From assembly GCA_027038335.1 (NCBI GenBank), contig JALVWI010000312.1, positions 1 through 5,599 on the forward strand: a DNA stretch of 5,599 nucleotides, written 5' to 3'. The stretch comes from Campylobacterales bacterium (lineage in GTDB: Bacteria > Campylobacterota > Campylobacteria > Campylobacterales > JALSKU01). The position numbers were made by a program, and so were the translations under genes. Below, piece by piece: positions 1-5,089 of this stretch (positions are counted from its first letter, which is position 1; the number at the start of each line of letters is the position of its first letter). The notes under the pieces were generated by a model. The model ran no database searches. It saw only the letters and a program-made list of their open reading frames with translations, and had not been told where the DNA came from.

Positions 1-3000
1 GGTTCATTTCTTTGCCTTTGGCAAGTGTCAACTCCTTCGACTCTCTCAAGAATTCTGCTAAAGTCAAATTTTTTGGCAAACTCATCATCTACTACTTTTA
101 AAAGATCACTTCTTCCTACTATCTCATCTATAGAAGTATAGCCCAAACTTGCCAATATCTCTCTAACATCTTCAGCTAAAAGTGTAAAATAATTTATAAG
201 TTTATCGACCGTACCCACAAAATGCTCTCTTAAAGTTTTATTTTGAGTAGCAATTCCGGTACTACATTTATTTAAGTGACAAATTCTAAGCACTTTACAT
301 CCAAGCACTGCTAAAGCTCCCGTTCCAAAAGCATAGCTTTCAGCACCTAGCATCGCAGCTTTGACAATGTCTAGTCCAGTTCTCAAACCTCCGTCAGTTT
401 CTAGTCTAACAAACTCTCTTAAATGATTGGCTTTTAAAGTATTGTGAGTTTCACTAAGTCCTATCTCCCAAGGATCTCCTGCAAATTTGATAGAAGTTAG
501 AGGTGCTGCCCCAGTTCCTCCGTCAGCTCCGGAAATGATAATCTTATCCGCATAACATTTAGCAACTCCGGCTGCGATAGTTCCAACATGTGAAGATGAA
601 ACCAACTTGACCGAGATCATAGCATCAGGATTGATTTGTTTAAGATCAAATATCAACTGAGCCAAATCCTCAATGGAGTAAATATCATGATGGGGAGGAG
701 GAGATATGAGAGTAACTCCGGGCATCGTATATCTAAGGCTTGCTATAAGAGGGCTTACTTTATGACCGGGTAGTTGTCCGCCCTCACCCGGTTTTGCACC
801 TTGGGCTAATTTTATCTGTATCTCTTCTGCACTTCTAAGATATTCAGGAGTTACACCAAATCTTCCGGAGGCTATCTGTTTTATCTTAGATCTTTGAGGA
901 CTTTTAAGTCTCTCAGGTTTTTCACCGCCCTCGCCTGAGTTTGATTTACCGCCTAGCTTATTCATAGCTTCTGCCAAAGCTTCATGAGCTTCTGGAGAGA
1001 TAGAGCCAAGACTCATAGCAGCAGTTGAAAATCTTTTAAAAATGTTCTCTTTTGGTTCAACTTTTTCTATATCTATGGCAACCTTATCACTTTTTAATTC
1101 AAAAAAATCTCTTATTCTTTTAAATTTACTACCATCTGATATTTTCTTAAGATTTTTAAAATCCTCTTTTTTCCCAGTTTTAGCAGCTTGATGTATGGCA
1201 AAAATAACATCTGGAGAAAACCCATGAAACTCTTCACCTTTTAAGTATTTATAAAACCCACCTATTTTTATAGGAAAAACTCTATTTTTTTCATTTGGAG
1301 TATATACTTCTTTGTAAACTCTATCTAGCCTCTCTTCAATATCTTCATATCCAAGACCCGGCACCAAGCACTCTGAACCTCTAAAACAATCCTCTACTAT
1401 CTCTTTTGAAAGTCCTAGTACATCCATCAAAGCTGAATTTCTATATGATGCGATAGTAGAGATACCCATTTTAGATAATATTTTTAAAAGTCCGAGGTTT
1501 AACGCATTTAAAACATTTTTAAATCTTATCTTTCTCTCATAAGAAGAGAGTTTTAACTTTTCACACTCTTGTAAAACTGTGGCAAAAAGAAGATAAGGAT
1601 ATATAGCACTTGCACCGTAAGTTATCAAAGCAGCCATAGAGTGCGAATCATAAGGTTCAGCACTTTCTACCACGATAGATACTAAATGTCTTACACCCTC
1701 TTCTAAAAGAACTTGGTTGACCCTACCCACCGCCATTGCCATAGGTATAGGCTTTTTATTTTTTCCTATACATCTATCACTCAAGATAACTATCCGTACT
1801 TTTTCCTGTTTAACGGCATCTACCACATCATAAGCTAAGTCATTCAGACTTCCTTTTAAATTCTCTTCAAAAAGAGTTGAAAAAGTTTTATTTTTATAGT
1901 ATTTATCATATCTTGGCTTACTAGGATCTCCAAAAGATAGTAAAACTTCCATCTTTTCCTGCATAAGTATAGGTGTGATGACTTTTAGTCTTTTTGCATG
2001 ATATATATCTTCGTCGAGTATATTTCTAACTTCACCGAAACCTGTATTTAAACTCATGACAATCCTCTCTCTTATAGGATCTATCGGAGGATTGGTAACT
2101 TGGGCAAATTTTTGCTTAAAAAAATCAGTAAAACATCTTTGTTTGTCGCTAAAAGCGGCGAGCGGGGTATCGTCCCCCATAGAGCCTGTATTTTCCTTGC
2201 CCTCTTTCATCATAGGCAAGATAACCATATCTTTAGCTTCATAAGTAATGTTTACTATTCTTTGCTTTTGTTCAATATTTTCTACTTTATAGTCTTCCAT
2301 ATTGGAAAAAGGCATATCTATAAATTCTTGCAAATAAATCATATTGGTATTTAGCCATTTTCCATAGGGATTTAAATCTTTTAGATAACTATCTATATCA
2401 CTATTTTTAAGTACTTTTCCATACTTAAGATCAACTCCTATCATTTCACCGCTTTTAAGTTTACCTCGCTCTACAACATTACTCTCTTCTATGTCAAGTA
2501 TGCCGTATTCACTTGAAATGATAATTCTTTTATCTTTTGTTACGATATATTTTGCCGGTCTTAAACCGTTTCTATCCAAAATACATCCTATATGCCGTCC
2601 ATCAGTTAAGCTGACGGCAGCAGGACCATCCCATGCCTCAAAACAAGTACTCATATACTCGTAAAATGCTCTTGTATTGGAGTCCATATACGGTGCATTT
2701 TGCCAAGCAGCAGGTATCAAAACTCTAGCGGCTTTGAAAAAATCCATACCGTTTTGAAGTAAAAATTCAAACATATGATCTAAACTTGCACTATCACTTA
2801 CTTTATTATTAGTGATCGGCAAAAGTTTTTTAAGTTCTTTATCTGTAAATACGGGACTTTTTATATATTCACTTTTTGCTAAAAAATTAAATCTATTGGC
2901 CGAGATAGAGTTTATCTCTCCATTATGTGCTATATTTCTAAAAGGTTGAGCAAGCTTCCATTGAGGCAAAGTATTGGTAGAAAATCTTTGATGAAATAGT

Positions 3001-3617
3001 GCAAAAGATGTTTTGAAATCTTTATCGCTAAGATCAAGGTAAAATTCTTTGATATGAGTTGGCATAACCAAACCCTTGTAGGATATGGTTTTATCAGAAA
3101 ATGAACAGATATAAAATTCGTCATATTTTTTTAATTTTCTCTCTATTTCGCGTCTAGCAAGATATAGCGATGCACCAAATCTTTTAGTAGCAGAAAGTGA
3201 ATTGGGAGCTACAAATATTTGGATAATATTAGGTAAACTTTTAAGAGCAAACTCACCAAGAGCATTGGTATCAATAGGAACATCTCTATAAAAAAGAACT
3301 CTCAAATCATTCTTGTAAAGTATCTCTTCTATGATCTCTTTTTGCTTATCCTCTTGCATAAACACAAAAGCAACAGCAAATTGTTTCGGCAAATCAATAC
3401 CTTGTTGATTTGCCACTTTTTTCATAAAACTTTTAGGCATTCCAAAAAGAAGTCCGCTACCGTCACCACTCTTTCCATCTGCAGCGACTGCACCTCTGTG
3501 CATCATTCTTTCCAATGCCGTAATGGCATCTTGTGCATTTTGATGTGTAGCTCTATTGTCAATACTTGCCAACAATCCAAAGCCGCAATTATCTTTAAAA
3601 TTTGTATATCCGCTCAT
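1..3617 (-). CDS. gltB: Glutamate synthase (GOGAT) large subunit, 3' end outside window
   Basis: GltB transfers the amide nitrogen of glutamine to 2-oxoglutarate, giving two glutamates, in ammonium assimilation. It normally works with the NADPH-oxidising subunit GltD in the cytoplasm. The frame starts at ATG 3615-3617 behind a good ribosome binding site and gives about 1205 codons; I found it in phase at every conserved motif checked. The start reads MSGYTNFKDNCGFGLLA: a ten-residue propeptide before Cys11, the expected N-terminal nucleophile of a class II (Ntn) glutaminase domain. That domain also shows QRFSTNTLPQW, HNGEINS (Asn232-Gly233, oxyanion hole) and SDSASLD (Asp275). RNGLRPAKY follows, then the central domain (about 450-740) and the FMN/2-oxoglutarate barrel (about 840-1170) with SPEAHEAL, GEGGQLPGHK, SPPPHHDIYS and GADGGTGAAP. 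Cys1107, Cys1113 and Cys1118 (C-x5-C-x4-C) are the [3Fe-4S] ligands. Family proteins are near 1500 residues, so the C-terminal GXGXG beta-helix lies off the left edge. gltD would be expected beyond it, but this is inference. Confidence 0.97.
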   Translation of the reverse strand, partial: MSGYTNFKDNCGFGLLASIDNRATHQNAQDAITALERMMHRGAVAADGKSGDGSGLLFGMPKSFMKKVANQQGIDLPKQFAVAFVFMQEDKQKEIIEEILYKNDLRVLFYRDVPIDTNALGEFALKSLPNIIQIFVAPNSLSATKRFGASLYLARREIERKLKKYDEFYICSFSDKTISYKGLVMPTHIKEFYLDLSDKDFKTSFALFHQRFSTNTLPQWKLAQPFRNIAHNGEINSISANRFNFLAKSEYIKSPVFTDKELKKLLPITNNKVSDSASLDHMFEFLLQNGMDFFKAARVLIPAAWQNAPYMDSNTRAFYEYMSTCFEAWDGPAAVSLTDGRHIGCILDRNGLRPAKYIVTKDKRIIISSEYGILDIEESNVVERGKLKSGEMIGVDLKYGKVLKNSDIDSYLKDLNPYGKWLNTNMIYLQEFIDMPFSNMEDYKVENIEQKQRIVNITYEAKDMVILPMMKEGKENTGSMGDDTPLAAFSDKQRCFTDFFKQKFAQVTNPPIDPIRERIVMSLNTGFGEVRNILDEDIYHAKRLKVITPILMQEKMEVLLSFGDPSKPRYDKYYKNKTFSTLFEENLKGSLNDLAYDVVDAVKQEKVRIVILSDRCIGKNKKPIPMAMAVGRVNQVLLEEGVRHLVSIVVESAEPYDSHSMAALITYGASAIYPYLLFATVLQECEKLKLSSYERKIRFKNVLNALNLGLLKILSKMGISTIASYRNSALMDVLGLSKEIVEDCFRGSECLVPGLGYEDIEERLDRVYKEVYTPNEKNRVFPIKIGGFYKYLKGEEFHGFSPDVIFAIHQAAKTGKKEDFKNLKKISDGSKFKRIRDFFELKSDKVAIDIEKVEPKENIFKRFSTAAMSLGSISPEAHEALAEAMNKLGGKSNSGEGGEKPERLKSPQRSKIKQIASGRFGVTPEYLRSAEEIQIKLAQGAKPGEGGQLPGHKVSPLIASLRYTMPGVTLISPPPHHDIYSIEDLAQLIFDLKQINPDAMISVKLVSSSHVGTIAAGVAKCYADKIIISGADGGTGAAPLTSIKFAGDPWEIGLSETHNTLKANHLREFVRLETDGGLRTGLDIVKAAMLGAESYAFGTGALAVLGCKVLRICHLNKCSTGIATQNKTLREHFVGTVDKLINYFTLLAEDVREILASLGYTSIDEIVGRSDLLKVVDDEFAKKFDFSRILERVEGVDTCQRQRNE

Positions 3618-3623
3618 AGGCAA

Positions 3624-3629
3624 CCTTTC
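3624..3629 (-). promoter_or_regulatory. Ribosome binding site of gltB
   Basis: On the minus strand GAAAGG stands 6 nt before the ATG at 3617. This is a good Shine-Dalgarno match at a normal distance. It supports the start that puts Cys11 behind a ten-residue propeptide. Confidence 0.75.
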
Positions 3630-3661
3630 AAATAAAAGTGTCTGACCACTAAAATTTGCTG

Positions 3662-3667
3662 ATTATA
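3662..3667 (-). promoter_or_regulatory. Probable sigma-70 -10 box of gltB
   Basis: On the minus strand a perfect TATAAT (in the context TAGATATAATCAG) lies 44 nt before the gltB ATG. It would give a leader of roughly 35-40 nt. No convincing -35 is visible, only A/T-rich DNA, which is usual for Campylobacterota sigma-70 promoters. It lies between gltB and the repeat element, so the insertion should not have separated gltB from this promoter. A small inverted AGTG-6 nt-CACT at 3638-3651 lies in the leader. I give it no function. Confidence 0.55.
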
Positions 3668-3686
3668 TCTAATGAATGGTAAAAAT

Positions 3687-3714
3687 TTGATAAAACTGTA
3701 TTTTTGAGTATGAT
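3687..3714 (+). promoter_or_regulatory. Possible plus-strand promoter reading into the repeat element
   Basis: TTGATA (3687-3692) and TATGAT (3709-3714) are each one base off the sigma-70 consensus and are spaced by 16 nt. Transcription would begin at about 3720-3722, practically the first base of the 272-bp element, and read through it into recO. In the reconstructed site without the element, transcription would start just inside the recO start codon, which does not suit recO well. The assignment rests on consensus only, and chance matches are common in A/T-rich DNA. Confidence 0.35.
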
Positions 3715-3717
3715 TTA
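3713..3717 (+). repeat. Left copy of possible target-site duplication (ATTTA)
   Basis: ATTTA here is repeated at 3991-3995, directly after the right terminal repeat. The pair is what a 4-5 bp target-site duplication would look like. The left boundary is ambiguous by one base (C3718): a 4-bp TTTA duplication with a 274-bp element fits equally well. In A/T-rich DNA a 5-bp match can be chance. Confidence 0.4.
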
Positions 3718-3718
3718 C

Positions 3719-3746
3719 ATCTGATCTTACGCGCACTATATCGCAC
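3719..3746 (+). repeat. Left terminal inverted repeat
   Basis: It pairs with 3965-3990: positions 3719-3730 against 3979-3990, then 3733-3746 against 3965-3978. The bases GC at 3731-3732 bulge out. The only non-Watson-Crick position is T3725 opposite G3984. The core contains the partly self-complementary GCACTATATCGC, a possible protein binding site, but that role is inference. Confidence 0.85.
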
Positions 3747-3752
3747 CTTCAA

Positions 3753-3770
3753 CATTATAAAATGTGGTAT
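3753..3770 (+). repeat. Internal inverted repeat 1, left arm
   Basis: Eighteen bases pair with 3834-3851: 17 Watson-Crick pairs and one T/G (T3765 opposite G3839). This closes a stem around 3771-3833. Inside it, GAAAG 3782-3786 can pair with TTTTC 3817-3821. ATAGCT 3795-3800 with AGCTAT 3803-3808 forms a tight apical hairpin. Confidence 0.85.
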
Positions 3771-3773
3771 AAT
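3765..3773 (+). promoter_or_regulatory. Possible extended -10 promoter inside the element
   Basis: TGGTATAAT is a perfect extended -10 (TGn-TATAAT) on the plus strand, spanning the end of the left arm of internal repeat 1. Transcription would start near 3780 and give recO a leader of about 215 nt. No good -35 is present, although extended -10 promoters can do without one. A second plus-strand TATAAT is at 3845-3850 in the right arm, without the TGn extension. Either could replace a recO promoter displaced by insertion. Confidence 0.4.
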
Positions 3774-3833
3774 ACGAGGCAGAAAGTTTTTAGCATAGCT
3801 GAAGCTATTGTGATAATTTTCCAATGAAGTAGA

Positions 3834-3851
3834 ATACCGCATTTTATAATG
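3834..3851 (+). repeat. Internal inverted repeat 1, right arm
   Basis: This is the inverted partner of 3753-3770, with a single T/G difference at G3839. No T-run follows the stem, so it does not look like an intrinsic terminator. Confidence 0.85.
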
Positions 3852-3865
3852 CTTTTCGGGTGAGA

Positions 3866-3876
3866 TTTAAAGTGTA
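3866..3876 (+). repeat. Internal inverted repeat 2, left arm
   Basis: TTTAAAGTGTA is a perfect 11-bp inverted match to 3943-3953. The enclosed sequence holds two more hairpins: ACGAT-TGC-ATCGT (3876-3888, sharing its first base with this arm) and GTACAGGC 3907-3914 with GCCTTAC 3931-3937, with C3910 bulged. TAAAGTG at 3868-3874 can also pair with CACTTTA at 3895-3901, so two folds compete. Confidence 0.75.
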
Positions 3877-3942
3877 CGATTGCATCGTTAGTTTCACTTT
3901 AACAAAGTACAGGCTATACAAAGCAAAACCGCCTTACACTCA

Positions 3943-3953
3943 TACACTTTAAA
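3943..3953 (+). repeat. Internal inverted repeat 2, right arm
   Basis: TACACTTTAAA is the perfect inverted partner of 3866-3876. It lies 11 nt before the right terminal repeat. Confidence 0.75.
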
Positions 3954-3964
3954 ACTTACTGATA

Positions 3965-3990
3965 GTGCGATATAGTGCGTAAGGTCAGAT
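3965..3990 (+). repeat. Right terminal inverted repeat
   Basis: This is the inverted partner of 3719-3746, without the 2-nt bulge and with G3984 where a perfect copy would have A. It ends 4 nt before the recO ATG, so its last bases form the translation initiation region of recO. Confidence 0.85.
3981..3984 (+). promoter_or_regulatory. Likely recO ribosome binding site, inside the right terminal repeat
   Basis: AAGG ends 10 nt before the ATG at 3995 and is the only Shine-Dalgarno-like motif at a usable distance. It lies in the right terminal repeat. In a plus-strand transcript covering the whole element it would be sequestered in the terminal stem with 3725-3728. In a transcript starting inside the element, for example near 3780, it would be free. 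This suggests, but does not show, structure-controlled translation of recO. Confidence 0.5.
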
Positions 3991-3995
3991 ATTTA
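3991..3995 (+). repeat. Right copy of possible target-site duplication (ATTTA)
   Basis: It matches 3713-3717. Its last base is the A of the recO ATG. Removing one copy and the element rebuilds TTTTTGAGTATGATTT in front of the ATG, in which TTGAG ends 8 nt before the start and could be the ancestral ribosome binding site. Confidence 0.4.
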
Positions 3996-4612
3996 TGCAA
4001 GGCTATATAATAAATGTTTCAAAGGTAAGAGAAGAAGACCTCTTAGTTACGATTTTAAATCAAAAAAAAGTAAAAACTTTATATAGATTTTATGGGGCTA
4101 GACATTCTCATATTCACTTAGGATATAAGATAGACTATGAAGCTCATCCTACAAATAAAGATAATCTTTTTCAACTAAGAAATGTCTCATCTTTACCATA
4201 CAAATGGATGTTAAACAAAGAAAAATTTTATGTATGGCAACAATTTTTACAACTTTTATACAAGCATTTAAGAGATATAAATGAGATAGATGAATTTTAT
4301 TATAATTTGCTTGAAAAAATATCACTCTGTATTGAAAAAGAAAATCCATACAGAGTTATAGTAGAATCCTATCTAAAATTATTAAATTTTGAGGGAAGAA
4401 TTCATAGTAATTTTAACTGCTTTATATGCGGAAATGTTATAGAACATAATATTATCCTAGTTAGAGGATTCCTTCCTGCATGTAAAAACTGTATATCCAA
4501 AAGAGGATTTGATGCAAAAAAAATAAATACCCTTTTTAAAGAAAAAAATTCTATCCTGCTTGATGATGAAGAGATTGCAAAATTATATACTATAATCTTA
4601 GAAGGATTATAA
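3995..4612 (+). CDS. recO: DNA repair protein RecO, Campylobacterota short form
   Basis: RecO binds single-stranded DNA and SSB and, with RecR (and RecF where present), loads RecA at gaps during recombinational repair. The 205 residues begin MQGYIINVSKVREEDLLVTI, followed by LYRFYGARHS and LGYKIDYEA. That fits the N-terminal OB-fold (about 1-70) of the short epsilon-type RecO. A helical domain follows (about 75-135, WQQFLQLLYKHLR and LLEKISLC). A zinc-ribbon-like four-cysteine site comes next: Cys142 and Cys145 (CFIC), Cys163 and Cys166 (CKNC). The chosen ATG gives the N-terminus expected from Campylobacter-type RecO. Its upstream DNA is the 272-bp element, which must carry or transmit its expression signals. 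The stop lies 17 nt from the stop of the convergent haem protein gene, with no terminator hairpin in the gap. Base composition is very A/T-rich, with long A-runs such as at 4061-4068. Confidence 0.88.
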   Translation: MQGYIINVSKVREEDLLVTILNQKKVKTLYRFYGARHSHIHLGYKIDYEAHPTNKDNLFQLRNVSSLPYKWMLNKEKFYVWQQFLQLLYKHLRDINEIDEFYYNLLEKISLCIEKENPYRVIVESYLKLLNFEGRIHSNFNCFICGNVIEHNIILVRGFLPACKNCISKRGFDAKKINTLFKEKNSILLDDEEIAKLYTIILEGL

Positions 4613-4629
4613 GTGTCTAACTATAAAAT

Positions 4630-5088
4630 TTATCTAATGCTAGTCTTCATAAAACCTTTGCCGTTGCTTGCCCATTTTCTTACTGTTTTTATCTCTTCTT
4701 TTGTAAGTTTTGTACCTTTATGCAACCAAGTATATTGAGGAAACGGCATAGGTCCTGCTACAGTTCTGTAGATACCTTTTTTCTCCTGTTGTTGTTTTTT
4801 AGGAGAGTATGTATTCCATATACTAAAATTTAATGCAGCCCTACCGCCTTTGACATCATCGCTTATTGTCCAAGAAGCAGGTGCTACATAACTCCACCAT
4901 GGCCATTTTGTTTGATTTGAATGACAGTCGTAACAAGATTTTTTAAATATAACCATAACATTTTTCGGAGCATTTATCTCTAATGATTTATCTGCTTTAG
5001 GATTTGTCTTCTCTTTGCCGTAAGGTACAAATTGAAATACAACAAAAACCAAAATAATTATGCCCAAAACTCTACCAAATATTCCCAT
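4630..5088 (-). CDS. Membrane-anchored mono-haem c protein (Haem_bd family)
   Basis: This 152-residue protein has an N-terminal hydrophobic segment (about 6-22, VLGIIILVFVVFQFV) with no clear cleavage site. It is probably an uncleaved anchor holding the rest in the periplasm. One haem c motif, CYDCH (Cys52, Cys55, His56), is followed by NQTKWPWWSYVAPASW and then GGRAALNFSIW. This tryptophan-rich pattern is typical of the haem-binding domain Pfam calls Haem_bd (PF14376, from memory). A later GPMPFPQYTWLH supplies a likely distal axial ligand, Met114, and KLTKEEIKTVRKWA forms the C-terminal helix. The likely role is electron transfer or haem sensing; the partner is unknown. The start is fixed by GGGAGAG four nt upstream. 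The gene follows the ABC ATPase by 1 nt and is almost certainly co-transcribed, and probably translationally coupled, with it. Confidence 0.85.
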   Translation of the reverse strand: MGIFGRVLGIIILVFVVFQFVPYGKEKTNPKADKSLEINAPKNVMVIFKKSCYDCHSNQTKWPWWSYVAPASWTISDDVKGGRAALNFSIWNTYSPKKQQQEKKGIYRTVAGPMPFPQYTWLHKGTKLTKEEIKTVRKWASNGKGFMKTSIR

Positions 5089-5089
5089 G

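Larger units (their letters stand above)
3719..3990 (+). mobile_element. 272-bp MITE-like element with terminal and internal inverted repeats
   Basis: The ends at 3719-3746 and 3965-3990 are inverted copies: 26 paired positions, one T/G difference and a 2-nt bulge. They are bracketed by ATTTA on both sides. No credible gene lies inside, so a transposase would have to act in trans. Nearly the whole interior is further inverted repeats: 3753-3770 with 3834-3851, and 3866-3876 with 3943-3953. Each arm contains smaller hairpins. The linkers between the three main stems are only 6, 14 and 11 nt, so a single strand would fold as a closed three-way junction. The element abuts recO and supplies its ribosome binding site. 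I do not recognise the family. Alternatives are a structured non-coding RNA gene or a cis-acting leader. A single copy cannot prove mobility. Confidence 0.6.

Noticed and set aside
2056..2354. Two overlapping plus-strand open frames of 62 and 84 codons
   Set aside because: They lie antisense inside gltB, whose frame carries conserved glutamate synthase motifs on both sides. Their translations look like nothing known.
2930..3124. Minus-strand open frame of 64 codons
   Set aside because: It is out of frame within gltB, over the conserved QRFSTNTLPQW and HNGEINS region of the glutaminase domain.
1..3617. Frameshift or pseudogene in gltB
   Set aside because: The phase was checked at Cys11, HNGE, SDSASLD, GDPSKPRY, SPPPHHD and the three cluster cysteines, and is the same throughout. 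The gene is incomplete only because the window ends.
3342..3635. Plus-strand open frame of 97 codons running past the gltB start
   Set aside because: It is antisense to the highly conserved N-terminus of GltB, including Cys11. Its sequence is low in recognisable features and the A/T-rich DNA yields such frames by chance.
3753..3860. Internal stem 1 as an intrinsic terminator
   Set aside because: The stem is long, A/T-rich and has a large interior, and no T-run follows it on either strand.
3719..3990. tRNA, riboswitch or CRISPR reading of the repeat-rich intergenic region
   Set aside because: There is no 7-5-5-7 cloverleaf with the expected conserved bases, no direct repeat-spacer pattern, and no riboswitch class I recognise. 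The main feature is long terminal inverted repeats.
4149..4349. Minus-strand open frame of 66 codons
   Set aside because: It is antisense to the RecO helical domain, with no ribosome binding site or recognisable motif.
4613..4629. Bidirectional terminator between the convergent recO and haem protein genes
   Set aside because: The 17-nt gap has no inverted repeat with a T-tract, and I saw none in the adjacent coding ends.
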